A DNA stretch of 50,048 nt from Bog-473 sp049513455 (GTDB lineage: Bacteria; Actinomycetota; Acidimicrobiia; Acidimicrobiales; RAAP-2): contig JBEKWB010000017.1 in NCBI GenBank assembly GCA_049513455.1, forward strand, positions 1-50,048, in the 5' to 3' direction. How positions within the stretch are numbered: position 1 is the first letter of the stretch; every line of letters starts with the position of its first letter. Both the position numbers and the translations under genes were made by a program. The notes under the pieces are model-generated. The model did not search any database. It was not told the origin of the DNA and worked only from the letters and a program-made list of their open reading frames with translations. Positions 1 through 8,729 of the stretch are shown here, piece after piece.

Positions 1-1577
1 GTACCCGCCACCTTGAAGTCCATGTCACCGAAGGCGTCCTCGGAGCCCAAGATGTCGGTCAGGGTGACGTAGGTGCCCTCGTCGTAGACGAGGCCCATGG
101 CGATGCCCGCCACCGCAGCCTTGAGGGGGACACCGGCGGCCATCAGCGAGAGGGTCGAGCCGCAGACCGACGCCATCGACGTCGAGCCGTTGGAGGCCAG
201 CACGTCGGAGACGACACGCAGGGTGTAGGGAAACTCCTCGGCGCTCGGCACCACCGGCAGGAGGGCCCGTTCGGCCAACAGCCCGTGGCCGATCTCGCGA
301 CGCTTGGGGCCTCGCATGAAACCGGTCTCCCCGGTCGAGAAGGGCGGGAAATTGTAGTGGTGCATGTAGCGCTTGGAGTCGACCGGGGTGATCGTGTCGA
401 GCATCTGCGCCATGCGGGGCATGCCGAGGGTGGTGACGTTGAGCACCTGGGTCTCACCCCGTTGGAACAGGGCCGAGCCGTGCGCCGTGGGGAGGAGGTC
501 GATCTCGGCGGACAGCGGGCGGATGTCGGCCGTGCCGCGGCCATCGACCCGCAGGCCGTCCTCGACGATGCGTTTGCGCACCAGCTTCTTGGTCAACGAG
601 CGGACGGCGGCCTTGACCTCGCCGGCCCGGCCCTCGAACTCGTCGGCCAGCGCGGCCTGGATCTCCTTGCCCGCCCCGTCCAGCGCGGCGTTGCGCTCGG
701 CCTTGGCCGTGACCAGGTTGGCCTTGGCGATGAGGTCGGTGCCGACCGCCTGGACCCGGGCCCAGATGTCCTCGGTGTAGTCGATCTGCGTCGTGAACTC
801 CATGGCCTCGATCGGCCCGTGGGCGGCGACCACCTCTGCCACCAGTTGGCGCTGGAGCAGGATCGACTCGCGGATCCACGTCTTGGCCGCCTCGAGGCCT
901 TCCGCCAGCACCTCTTCGGTGACCTTGGGCGCACCCGCCTCGTAGTACTCCCACGAGCGCTCGGTCCCGCCGGCTTCCACCATCATGATGGCGATATCGG
1001 TGTCAGCGGTCTCGTCCAGGGCCCGACCGGCGACCACCAGCTCGAACGTGGCAGCCTCGCCCTCGCCGAAGGTGGGGTGGGGGATCCAGGTACCGTCGAC
1101 GCTGTAGGCCACCCGGACGGCGCCGATGGGGCCGTCGAAGGGGATGCCCGACAGCATGAGCGCGGCCGAGGACGCGTTGATGGCCAGGACGTCGTGGGGG
1201 TTGACCTGATCGGCGCCGATGATCGTCCCGACCACGTGCACCTCGTTGCGGAAGCCGCTGGGGAACGACGGGCGCAGGGGCCGGTCGATCAAGCGGCAGG
1301 TCAGGATGGCCTGGTCCGAGCTCTTGCCCTCCCGGCGGAAGAACGAGCCGGGGATCTTGCCGGCGGCGTAGGCGCGCTCTTCGATGTCGACGGTCAGGGG
1401 GAAGAAATCGGTCCCCTCCCGGACGGATCGCGCGGCAGTGGCCGTGGCCAACAGGACGGTGTCCCCGATGCGGGCCAAGACGGCGCCGTCGGCCAATTGC
1501 GCCAACTTTCCCGTCTCGAACGAAAGGGTACGGTCGGTGCCACTGATGGGGCCCGACACGGAAATGGCGTCAGCCAT
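1..1577 (-). CDS. pnp: Polyribonucleotide nucleotidyltransferase (PNPase), 3' end beyond window
   Basis: PNPase is a cytoplasmic 3'-to-5' phosphorolytic exoribonuclease that degrades mRNA. Translation from ATG 1577, preceded by GAGGAG, gives 525 codons before the left edge, about two-thirds of the usual 720-750 residues. The first RNase PH-like domain carries GKIPGSFFRREG and RPLRPSF. The start of the second carries MRGPKRREIGHG and EEFPYTLRVVSD. The KH and S1 RNA-binding domains would lie outside the window. It follows rpsO on the same strand, the widely conserved rpsO-pnp order. The long plus-strand frame over it (285-1727) is a shadow of its codon pattern. Identity is secure from family knowledge of the motifs. 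Confidence 0.97.
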   Translation of the reverse strand, partial: MADAISVSGPISGTDRTLSFETGKLAQLADGAVLARIGDTVLLATATAARSVREGTDFFPLTVDIEERAYAAGKIPGSFFRREGKSSDQAILTCRLIDRPLRPSFPSGFRNEVHVVGTIIGADQVNPHDVLAINASSAALMLSGIPFDGPIGAVRVAYSVDGTWIPHPTFGEGEAATFELVVAGRALDETADTDIAIMMVEAGGTERSWEYYEAGAPKVTEEVLAEGLEAAKTWIRESILLQRQLVAEVVAAHGPIEAMEFTTQIDYTEDIWARVQAVGTDLIAKANLVTAKAERNAALDGAGKEIQAALADEFEGRAGEVKAAVRSLTKKLVRKRIVEDGLRVDGRGTADIRPLSAEIDLLPTAHGSALFQRGETQVLNVTTLGMPRMAQMLDTITPVDSKRYMHHYNFPPFSTGETGFMRGPKRREIGHGLLAERALLPVVPSAEEFPYTLRVVSDVLASNGSTSMASVCGSTLSLMAAGVPLKAAVAGIAMGLVYDEGTYVTLTDILGSEDAFGDMDFKVAG

Positions 1578-1698
1578 GATGCTCCTCGTGTTTGGTGTTT
1601 GGGGGCATCTTTTGGCTGGTTCCCAGTGGTCGACCACCTCCCTTTTGGAAGTGACCGGCGACTGGCAGCCAGCGTCCCGAGACGCCCGGATGTGCTCG
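1578..1698 (-). promoter_or_regulatory. rpsO-pnp intergenic leader with hairpins
   Basis: This 121-base gap holds a perfect 12-base palindrome, GTGGTCGACCAC (1626-1637), and a short inverted repeat CTGGC/GCCAG near 1660-1672. A Shine-Dalgarno GAGGAG follows just before pnp. In several bacteria the pnp leader folds into a hairpin cut by RNase III for autoregulation, and a structured Actino-pnp leader is known in Actinomycetales. Whether this sequence belongs to that family was not tested. Confidence 0.35.
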
Positions 1699-1956
1699 TT
1701 ACCGCCGAATGCCGAGGCGGCCGATGATGGTGCGGTAGCGCTCGACGTCGTTCTTTCGCACGTAGTCGAGCAGCCGACGACGCTGGCCGATGAGTTTCAT
1801 CAGGCCGCGTCGAGTGTGGTGGTCCCCTTTGTGACTCTTCAAATGCTCCGTCAAATGGTTGATCCGCCCCGACAGCAGTGCGATCTGCACCTCCGGTGAC
1901 CCGGTGTCACTGTCGTGCAGCCGGTACTCGGCAATAGTGGCCTGCGTGTCGGGCAT
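1699..1956 (-). CDS. rpsO: 30S ribosomal protein S15
   Basis: S15 binds 16S rRNA early in assembly of the small-subunit platform. ATG 1956 gives 85 residues, against about 89 in the family. The conserved stretches TGSPEVQIALLS, RINHLTEHLK and HTRRGLMKLIGQRRRLLDY are intact. The frame continues upstream to 2019, but that extension is unlike S15 and crosses a likely promoter, so the downstream ATG was chosen. GAGG lies about ten bases before it. The gene lies between ribF and pnp on the same strand. Confidence 0.96.
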   Translation of the reverse strand: MPDTQATIAEYRLHDSDTGSPEVQIALLSGRINHLTEHLKSHKGDHHTRRGLMKLIGQRRRLLDYVRKNDVERYRTIIGRLGIRR

Positions 1957-2017
1957 AAATCGAAGAACCTCGGAGACGTTGGTGGAGTGCGGCCGGGACC
2001 AGCCCCAACCGGCGAAC

Positions 2018-2023
2018 ATTCTA
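2018..2023 (-). promoter_or_regulatory. Possible -10 element (TAGAAT) for rpsO
   Basis: Read on the minus strand the site is GCTAGAATG, one mismatch from TATAAT, about 60 bases upstream of rpsO. The same nine bases occur upstream of rpsB (19759-19767). No good -35 is visible at the standard spacing, so this is a candidate only. Confidence 0.35.
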
Positions 2024-2031
2024 GCAGGTGC

Positions 2032-2940
2032 TCAGCGATCAGCCGAGAGCACCCTCTCGGCGTCGGCCACGTCCCGATGCATCTGAGCCACCAGGGCATC
2101 CACCGAGTCGAACTTCTGATCATCCCGGAGGCGGCTCACGAACGACACCCGGCTGTGTTCCCCGTAAAGATCGCCGTCGAATTGGAGCAAAAAGGCCTCT
2201 ACCAGGACCGGGGCCGTGCCCGGCTCGTAGAAGGTGGGACGGCGTCCCACGTAGATCACGGCCCGGTGCACCGAGTGGTCGGCTCGGGTGAAATAGCCGG
2301 CGTACATGCCGTCGGCGGGGAGGGCGATATCCCCCGCCACCTGCAGGTTGGCGGTCGGGAAGCCCAGCTCAGGACCGCCCCGGCCGTCCCCGCGCACCAC
2401 CTCGCCTCTGACCTCGTGGGGCCGGCCCAGGAGTTGGGACGCCCCGACGACGTCGCCCTCCGCCACCAGCGTGCGGATCCGGGTGGACGAGACGGCATCG
2501 GTCCCGTCACCGGTCAAGGTGGCCCCGACCACGTCGAAGCCGTACTTGCGGCCCAGCTCGGTCAGCAGGGCCACGTTGCCCTGGCGCCCGTGCCCGAAGT
2601 GGAAGTCCTCGCCCACCACCACCAAGCGCGTCCCCAGCCCGTCGACCAGCTCCTGCTTTACGAAGTCCTCGGCCGTCTCCTCGGCCCGGGCCAGGTCGAA
2701 GGGGATGACCACGGTCCGGTCGACGCCGCAGGCCGCCAGGAGCTCGAGCTTCTGCTCCAGGTCGGTGAGCTGGAGCGGGGCGGACTCGGGCCGCACCACA
2801 CCGGCCGGGTGCCGATCGAACGTGACGACGACGGTGGAGAGCCCACGCGCCCTGGCGCGGTCGGAAAGATCACGAAGTAGCGTCCGATGGCCCAGGTGCA
2901 CGCCGTCGTAGGCACCGATCGTCACGGCAGTTCCGGGCAT
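2032..2940 (-). CDS. ribF: Bifunctional riboflavin kinase / FAD synthetase
   Basis: RibF phosphorylates riboflavin to FMN and adenylates FMN to FAD in the cytoplasm. The 302-residue product has an N-terminal nucleotidyltransferase domain with GAYDGVHLGHR at residues 9-19, the HxGH-type nucleotide site. The C-terminal flavokinase domain carries LGFPTANL and ends with an acidic/aromatic stretch (FDGDLYGEHSRV) typical of the family. Length is normal. The start is ATG 2940, 18 bases after the truB stop, so the two are probably cotranscribed. The truB-ribF-rpsO order is common in bacteria. Confidence 0.96.
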   Translation of the reverse strand: MPGTAVTIGAYDGVHLGHRTLLRDLSDRARARGLSTVVVTFDRHPAGVVRPESAPLQLTDLEQKLELLAACGVDRTVVIPFDLARAEETAEDFVKQELVDGLGTRLVVVGEDFHFGHGRQGNVALLTELGRKYGFDVVGATLTGDGTDAVSSTRIRTLVAEGDVVGASQLLGRPHEVRGEVVRGDGRGGPELGFPTANLQVAGDIALPADGMYAGYFTRADHSVHRAVIYVGRRPTFYEPGTAPVLVEAFLLQFDGDLYGEHSRVSFVSRLRDDQKFDSVDALVAQMHRDVADAERVLSADR

Positions 2941-2958
2941 CGCGGTCGAGACTAGACG

Positions 2959-3867
2959 TCAGCTGGCAGCCACTACGACGGCCGGTTTGATGCGGTCGGT
3001 TCCGGTGGCCTCGTAGACGGCCAGCAGGCTCCCGTGCCGGTCCACCATGGCCCAGGGGCCATCGCCCATGGCGCCGACGGGGACGCGGTCGAGGGCCAGG
3101 CCCCTCCCGATCAGGCCGGCTATCTCGGGCTCCACCGGCACGAGGGGCAGGTCGCGCATGGCCTGGGCCGGGGTGAGGATGGCGTCGTGGGTCAGGTGGT
3201 CCAGCGGGCGCATCTCGCCCTCTCCGAACGAACCGATGCGGGTGCGTCGCAACAGGCCGATGTGGGCGCCCCCACCCAGCGCGGTCCCGATGTCGTCGGC
3301 CAGGACCCGGATATAGGTGCCCGAAGAGCACTCCACCTCGGCCCGGTAGACGCCCGGCCGCACCGGGTCGGGCTCGACGTCGAAGCGGTACACCGACACC
3401 TTGCGGGGCGGCCGTTCGACCTCAATCCCCTGACGGGCCAGCTCGTGCAGCCGGCGCCCTCCGATCTTGACGGCGGACACCATGGGTGGGACCTGCTCGA
3501 TGGCCCCTGTGAGGGTGGCGGCGGCCGCCCGGACGTCGTCGGGCGTCACGGCGGACATGTCCCACTCCCCGACCACCTCCCCCGACGCATCGAGCGTCGA
3601 CGTGGCCGTGCCGAGGACGATCTCGGCCACATAGGTCTTCGGGAGCGCGGTCAGGAAGCGCATGAGGCGGGTGGCCCGCCCCAGCCCGACCAGGAGCACC
3701 CCGGTCGCATCGGGATCGAGCGTGCCGGCGTGACCGACCCGCCGCTGCCCGAAAATACGACGGCAGCGGGCGACGACGTCATGCGACGTCCATCCGGCCT
3801 CCTTGTCGATTACGACGAGGCCAGTGGCGCTCACCGTCCCGCCTTGCTCGTGGGCCTGCCCACTCAT
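2959..3867 (-). CDS. truB: tRNA pseudouridine(55) synthase
   Basis: TruB isomerises U55 in the T-loop of tRNAs. The 302-residue product contains GHAGTLDPDATG with the catalytic aspartate at about residue 51, plus KTYVAEIVLG and SGTYIRVLADDIG, all family hallmarks. ATG 3867 overlaps the rbfA stop in an ATGA junction, which favours this start. A GTG twelve codons in would also keep the whole domain. The C-terminal part after residue 240 is short and divergent, as in many actinobacterial TruB proteins. Confidence 0.95.
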   Translation of the reverse strand: MSGQAHEQGGTVSATGLVVIDKEAGWTSHDVVARCRRIFGQRRVGHAGTLDPDATGVLLVGLGRATRLMRFLTALPKTYVAEIVLGTATSTLDASGEVVGEWDMSAVTPDDVRAAAATLTGAIEQVPPMVSAVKIGGRRLHELARQGIEVERPPRKVSVYRFDVEPDPVRPGVYRAEVECSSGTYIRVLADDIGTALGGGAHIGLLRRTRIGSFGEGEMRPLDHLTHDAILTPAQAMRDLPLVPVEPEIAGLIGRGLALDRVPVGAMGDGPWAMVDRHGSLLAVYEATGTDRIKPAVVVAAS

Positions 3868-4229
3868 GAATCGGGGGGCTCGTGGTCCTTGTCCAGGCCG
3901 CGCAGCAGCTCTTCGACCCGCGATCCGGCCGCGATGGCCGGATCGGCCCGGAACGTCAGCCGCGGCGTGCGCTTGAGGATGACCTGGGCCCCGATGAGGC
4001 GCTGCAGATGGGGGCGGCGCTCCTCGAGCGCTTCGGCCGCATCGACCTCCAGGGTGGCGAGGAACACCGTGGCCGTCCGCATGTCGGCCGCCGTGTCCAC
4101 CGAAGTCACGGTGACCATCCGGAACCGCTCGTCGGCGTCGGCCAGCCGTTCGAGCTCTTCGGCGATCACCTGCCGCAGCACCTGATTGACCCGCAGGGCA
4201 CGGGGGTACGTTGCCGTCCGTCGCTTCAC
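3864..4229 (-). CDS. rbfA: 30S ribosome-binding factor A
   Basis: RbfA is a single-KH-domain factor that helps mature the 5' end of 16S rRNA on the 30S subunit. GTG 4229 gives 121 residues starting MKRRTATYPRALRVNQ, the usual RbfA opening, with AAGGA about eleven bases upstream inside the end of infB. The upstream extension of the frame to 4433 lies inside infB and has no RbfA character, so it was discarded. ALEERRPHLQRLIG and LKRTPRLTFRADP are recognisable. The stop overlaps the truB start. Confidence 0.93.
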   Translation of the reverse strand: MKRRTATYPRALRVNQVLRQVIAEELERLADADERFRMVTVTSVDTAADMRTATVFLATLEVDAAEALEERRPHLQRLIGAQVILKRTPRLTFRADPAIAAGSRVEELLRGLDKDHEPPDS

Positions 4230-4236
4230 CGTGACG

Positions 4237-7131
4237 TCACGTCCTTGCGATCTCGCGCTCCTCAAATGTTTCGATGATGTCCCCGGGGTGGAGGTCCTGG
4301 AAGTCGGAGAGGCCGATGCCGCACTCGAACCCGGCCGCCACCTCCCGGGCGTCGTCCTTGAAGCGGCGCAGTGAGACGATGGTGCCCTTCCAGATGACGG
4401 TGCCGTCGCGCAGGAACCGCACCTTGGAGCCACGGGTGATCTTCCCCTCCCGCACGTAGCACCCGGCGATGGCGCCGACCCGGGGCACCCGGAAGATCTC
4501 GCGCACCTCGGCCTCGCCCGTGACCACCTCTTCGTAGAGCGGCGAAAGCAGTCCGAGCATGGCCGCCTCGATGTCCTCGAGCAACTTGTAGATGATCTCG
4601 TAGGTCCGGATCTCCACGTCGGAAGATTCGGCCAGCTCCCGGGACCGCTTGTCCGGCCGCACGTTGAAACCGATGATGGTCGCGCTGGATGCGGCGGCCA
4701 GCTGCACGTCGTTCTCCGTGATGCCCCCGATGCCGCGCAGGACGAAGCTCAACTTCACGTCCTCACGCTCGAGACGCTTGAGGCTCTCGGTCACCGCCTC
4801 CAGTGAACCCTGCACATCGGCCTTGAGCACAATGTTGAGCGTGGCCATCTCGCCCCGCTGGATCTGCTCGAACAGGTCCTCCAGCTTCGCCCCGGTGGCG
4901 GCCGACGCCACGGGCTTGTGCCCCGAGAGGCGGAAGCGCTGCGCCCTGGCCTCACCGAGCGTCCGGGCCCGGGCCAGGTCCTTCGCCCCCCGCATCTCGT
5001 CCCCGGCGTGCGGCGGCTCGGAGAAACCGAGCACCTGGACCGGTGTCGAAGGAAGGGCTTCCTTCACGTGGTCGCCCAGGTCGTCGACCAGTGCCTTGAC
5101 CTTGCCCCAGGCGGCACCGGCCACCACGGGATCGCCCACGCGCAGGGTGCCCTGCTGGACGATGACGGTGGCCACCGGCCCCCGCCCGGCTTCGAGGTTG
5201 GCTTCGAGGACGACGCCGCGCGCCTCCCCCTCCACCCGGGCCGTCAGCTCTTCGATCTCGGCCACCAGCGTGATCTGCTCGAGCAGTTCGTCGATGCCGG
5301 TGCCCTGCAGGGCCGAGACCTCCACCACGATGGTGTCGCCTCCCCATGCTTCGGGCACGAGGCCGCGCTCGGACAACTGCTGCAGGACGCGCGCGGGATC
5401 GGCGTCGGGACGGTCCATCTTGTTCACGGCCACGATGATCGGCACGTCGGCCGCGGTGGCGTGATCGATGGCTTCCACCGTCTGGGGCATGACACCGTCG
5501 TCGGCGGCCACGACGAGCACGACGATGTCGGTCGCCTGGGCGCCACGGGCCCGCATCGCCGTGAAGGCGGCGTGGCCCGGGGTGTCGATGAAGGTGATCC
5601 TCTTGTCGTGCCAGACGACCTGGTACGCCCCGATGTGCTGGGTGATGCCGCCGGCCTCGCCGGCTACCACGTCCGTCGAGCGGATACGGTCGAGCAGGAG
5701 GGTCTTGCCGTGGTCGACATGGCCCATCACCGTCACGACGGGCGGGCGGGGCCGCTGGTCGGCGTCCTCCTCCTCGTCCTCCTCCTCGAAGTAGCGGGCC
5801 AGCAGCTCCGCTTCCTGCTCCTCGCCGGGGTCGACCAGGCGTACCTGGGCTCCGATCTCGGCCGCGAAGAGCTCGATCATGTCGTCGGTCAACGACTGGG
5901 TTGCCATGATCATCTCGCCCTGGAGCATGAGGAAGCGCACGATGTCACCCGCACTGCGATTCAGCTTGGGGCCGAGGTCGCGCGCCGTTGACCCGCGCTC
6001 GACAATGACCTCACCATCGGGCACCGGTGCGGTCGAGGGCTGGTAGCTCGTGAGCTGCGTCGGCTCGAGCTCTTCGAGGTTGCGCCGGCGCCGGCGGGCG
6101 CGCCGTTGCGGCGGGCGTCGCCCCGGAAGGCCACTGCGGCCTGCCGCCGGTGGCGCACCGGCCGGTCCCCCGCCTGCGGGCCGGCCCCCGAACCCACCAC
6201 TGGAGGGTCGGCTGCCGAAACTGCTGCTGCCCGGACCTCCGGGGCCGCCGGTGGGCCGTCCTGCGCCAGGGGCGGGACGGCCCCCGGTACGGGCGGGATA
6301 CCCACTACCACCGGGTCGTCCGGTCGGCGGTGCGGGGCGCCGCCCCCCCATGCCCGGCGGGGGTGGGATGGGCCGGCCACTCGGCCCGATCGGGGGCCGC
6401 GGCGGCGGTGGTGGCACCGGTTTGCCCGAAGGGCTCAAGGGCGGGCGCGGGGCCCGCTCGACGGGTGGCGTCGCCGGCGCGGGTGTGCTCCTGGGTGCGG
6501 GAGGTGCCGCCGGCGCGGGGGCGGTCGTCGGGGCCACGGGCGCCAGGGGCGCGGCGGGGGGCGCAGCCGAGGCGGCCACGCGTGGAGGGGTTGGCGGCGC
6601 TGCTGCGGGAGCAGCCGTAGGAGCCGGCGCCGCAGGCGCCGGTGCCGCGGGAGCGGCGGCCGGCGGGCTGGCGGCGGGTGCCGGGGGGCGGGGGGCGGAG
6701 GTCACCGGTGCCGCCGGCGCGGAGGTCGGGGTGGTCGGGGTGTCGGACCTGACGGGTCGGGGTGCCACGCGCGGTGCCGTGGCGCCGCCGGCGGCAGGCG
6801 CGGAAGTCGTCCCGGTCGGCCTGCTGCTGATGAGTCGTGGCCGCGTCTCGGCGCCTGTGGCGCCCGTGGTCCGTGCGGGTGCCGACGACGAGATCGTCCT
6901 GCCGGCGGCTCTCTTGTCCGGTGGCGGCGGTGGCGGTGGCTCCTCCGGGGTCACGACGCGGCGGAGGCCTTCGGCGTCGGCCTTCCGACGGACGCGGTCG
7001 GCCTGCGCGTCCTCAATGGAGGACGAGTGGCTCTTCACCCCGATGCCAAGGGAAAGGGCGAGGTCAAGCCCTTCCTTGTTGCTGAGGCCTAGCTCTTTGG
7101 CCAGTTCATAGACGCGGATCTTCTTCGGCAA
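4237..7131 (-). CDS. infB: Translation initiation factor IF-2
   Basis: IF-2 is the GTPase that positions fMet-tRNA on the 30S subunit and promotes subunit joining. The 964-residue protein starts with an IF2_N helix (MPKKIRVYELAKELGLSNKE), followed by a disordered Pro/Ala/Gly-rich region of nearly 300 residues (about 60-350). A second IF2_N-like segment follows, then the G domain with G1 GHVDHGKT at 470-477, G3 DTPGH and G4 NKMD, and the C-terminal beta-barrel and tRNA-binding domains. The low-complexity region is much longer than in many bacteria but in frame throughout. It lies in the nusA-ylxR-infB-rbfA-truB order. Confidence 0.98.
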   Translation of the reverse strand: MPKKIRVYELAKELGLSNKEGLDLALSLGIGVKSHSSSIEDAQADRVRRKADAEGLRRVVTPEEPPPPPPPDKRAAGRTISSSAPARTTGATGAETRPRLISSRPTGTTSAPAAGGATAPRVAPRPVRSDTPTTPTSAPAAPVTSAPRPPAPAASPPAAAPAAPAPAAPAPTAAPAAAPPTPPRVAASAAPPAAPLAPVAPTTAPAPAAPPAPRSTPAPATPPVERAPRPPLSPSGKPVPPPPPRPPIGPSGRPIPPPPGMGGRRPAPPTGRPGGSGYPARTGGRPAPGAGRPTGGPGGPGSSSFGSRPSSGGFGGRPAGGGPAGAPPAAGRSGLPGRRPPQRRARRRRRNLEELEPTQLTSYQPSTAPVPDGEVIVERGSTARDLGPKLNRSAGDIVRFLMLQGEMIMATQSLTDDMIELFAAEIGAQVRLVDPGEEQEAELLARYFEEEDEEEDADQRPRPPVVTVMGHVDHGKTLLLDRIRSTDVVAGEAGGITQHIGAYQVVWHDKRITFIDTPGHAAFTAMRARGAQATDIVVLVVAADDGVMPQTVEAIDHATAADVPIIVAVNKMDRPDADPARVLQQLSERGLVPEAWGGDTIVVEVSALQGTGIDELLEQITLVAEIEELTARVEGEARGVVLEANLEAGRGPVATVIVQQGTLRVGDPVVAGAAWGKVKALVDDLGDHVKEALPSTPVQVLGFSEPPHAGDEMRGAKDLARARTLGEARAQRFRLSGHKPVASAATGAKLEDLFEQIQRGEMATLNIVLKADVQGSLEAVTESLKRLEREDVKLSFVLRGIGGITENDVQLAAASSATIIGFNVRPDKRSRELAESSDVEIRTYEIIYKLLEDIEAAMLGLLSPLYEEVVTGEAEVREIFRVPRVGAIAGCYVREGKITRGSKVRFLRDGTVIWKGTIVSLRRFKDDAREVAAGFECGIGLSDFQDLHPGDIIETFEEREIART

Positions 7132-7193
7132 GTGGTTCTCTATGTCCTTCGTACTGGTTCTGCTGTCGGGGCCCCCGGGTCACCGGCAGCCCC

Positions 7194-7475
7194 CTATCCT
7201 CGCACATCGGCTGCAGCCTGCTTCGACGCGTTCGTGATATCCGCTCGAAGCTGGTCGATGGCGCTGGTCTCAACTGGTGCCCCGAATGCCCGCTGGAAGG
7301 CACGCCGGCGCGCCGCCTCCTGCAGGCAAGCCACCGACCCCCGGCAGAGCCACGCACCCCGGCCCGGGCCCTTTCGGTCCACCCTGAGCTGGCCGTCGGC
7401 CTGCCGCACCACCCGGACCAGCACGTCGGTGGGGCGTGCCGTGCGGCACCCGACGCAGGTCCGTGTCGGTACTAT
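7194..7475 (-). CDS. ylxR: YlxR family (DUF448) RNA-binding protein, no canonical start codon
   Basis: YlxR is a small putative RNA-binding protein encoded between nusA and infB in many bacteria. The frame reads PTRTCVGCR, then VLVRVVRQADG, GRGAWLC and RAFQRAF, all hallmark positions. The first ATG, GTG or TTG in this frame is GTG 7424, which lies after the essential CVGCR motif. Upstream the frame stays open into nusA but offers no canonical start. An ATA codon (7473-7475) overlaps the nusA TAG stop in an ATAG arrangement, like ATGA junctions elsewhere here, and is used as a provisional start. A rare start codon or a sequence error are both possible. Confidence 0.8.
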   Translation of the reverse strand: MVPTRTCVGCRTARPTDVLVRVVRQADGQLRVDRKGPGRGAWLCRGSVACLQEAARRRAFQRAFGAPVETSAIDQLRADITNASKQAAADVRG

Positions 7476-8722
7476 GCCTCGGCCTCTGTGGCCGCGAGCG
7501 TGGACCCGGCCACCGTGGTGGTCGGGTCGTCGCCGTCCGACGTCGCCGGGGCCGCGTCCGCCGCCCCCCCGGGCTCACCCGTGGCCGCGACCGCCTCGTC
7601 GCCCGGGGCGACATCGGCCTGGTGGGTCCACTCCTCCGCCGACATGGCCTCGCCGCCCTCAGCGGGCTTCCAGACCATTTCGCCCGTCTCGTCCTCCACC
7701 CACTCGCCCTCGGCCCACTCCTGGTCCCCGTACCCGGCCTCCTCTTCGGCCAGTTGCGTCTCGCTCTTGATGTCGATGCGCCAACCGGTGAGCCGGGCGG
7801 CGAGGCGGGCGTTCTGGCCCTCCTTGCCGATGGCCAGCGAGAGTTGGAAGTCGCTGACGACCACGGTCGCAGTGCCGGTCTCCTCGTCCAGGCGCACCTC
7901 GCGCACGCGCGCCGGGGCCAGCGCGTTCTGAATGAGATCGACCGGATCATCCGAGAACGGCACCACGTCGACGCGCTCACCGCGCAGTTCGTTGGTGACC
8001 ATGCGGACACGGGAGCCGCGCGCGCCGACGCAGGCCCCCACCGGATCGACGTTGGGGTCGTTGGACCACACCGCGATCTTCGTGCGGTGCCCGGGCTCGC
8101 GGGCGGCCGCCTTGATCTCGACGACTCCGGACGAGATCTCCGGCACCTCGAGCTCGAAGAGGCGCTTGATCAGTCCCGGATGGGTGCGGCTGACCACGAT
8201 CTGGGGCCCCTTGCTGGTCTTGCGGACCTCGACGATGTACGCCTTGAGCCGGGTGCCGTGTTCGTAGCGCTCATAGGACACCTGTTCGGCCTGTGGCAGC
8301 AGGGCCTCGACCTTGCCCAGGTCCAGGAGGGTGTAGCGGTTGTCGGTCTGCTGCACAATGCCGGTCACGATGTCGCCCTCGCGCCCCGCGTACTCCTCGT
8401 ACTTCATGTCGCGCTCGACTTCGCGGATGCGCTGGAGGATGACCTGCTTCGCGGTCTGGGCCGCGATGCGGCCGAAGTCGTCGGGAGTGTCGTCCCACTC
8501 GCGGATGACCTCGCCGTCCTCGTCCAGCTCCTGGCCGTAGACGCGGATCTCACCCGAGTCGGGGTCGATGGTGACCACCGCCTCTTCGGCCGCGTCGGGG
8601 CGACGCTTGTAGGCGGCCACCAACGCATTGGCCAGGGCGTCGAGCAGTGTCTCGACGGAGATCCCCTTGTCGCGGGCTATCTGTCCCAGCGCGTCCAGAA
8701 ATTCGAAATTGGTCTTGCTCAT
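7472..8722 (-). CDS. nusA: Transcription termination/antitermination protein NusA
   Basis: NusA binds RNA polymerase and nascent RNA, modulating pausing, intrinsic termination and rRNA antitermination. The 416-residue product has the N-terminal polymerase-binding domain, an S1 domain (GDIVTGIVQQ... LGKVEALLP) and two KH domains (DPVGACVGARGSRV and LAIGKEGQNARLAA). An acidic, alanine-rich tail covers about the last 80 residues. That tail makes it longer than many actinobacterial NusA proteins of around 330-350 residues. It starts at ATG 8722, seven bases after the rimP stop. NusA could act on the hairpin in the leader of its own operon (9287-9310). Confidence 0.97.
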   Translation of the reverse strand: MSKTNFEFLDALGQIARDKGISVETLLDALANALVAAYKRRPDAAEEAVVTIDPDSGEIRVYGQELDEDGEVIREWDDTPDDFGRIAAQTAKQVILQRIREVERDMKYEEYAGREGDIVTGIVQQTDNRYTLLDLGKVEALLPQAEQVSYERYEHGTRLKAYIVEVRKTSKGPQIVVSRTHPGLIKRLFELEVPEISSGVVEIKAAAREPGHRTKIAVWSNDPNVDPVGACVGARGSRVRMVTNELRGERVDVVPFSDDPVDLIQNALAPARVREVRLDEETGTATVVVSDFQLSLAIGKEGQNARLAARLTGWRIDIKSETQLAEEEAGYGDQEWAEGEWVEDETGEMVWKPAEGGEAMSAEEWTHQADVAPGDEAVAATGEPGGAADAAPATSDGDDPTTTVAGSTLAATEAEA

Positions 8723-8729
8723 GACCTGC

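Noticed and set aside
285..1727. Plus-strand open frame of 480 codons over pnp
   Set aside because: pnp on the minus strand shows clear PNPase motifs through the whole stretch; the plus frame is its complement.
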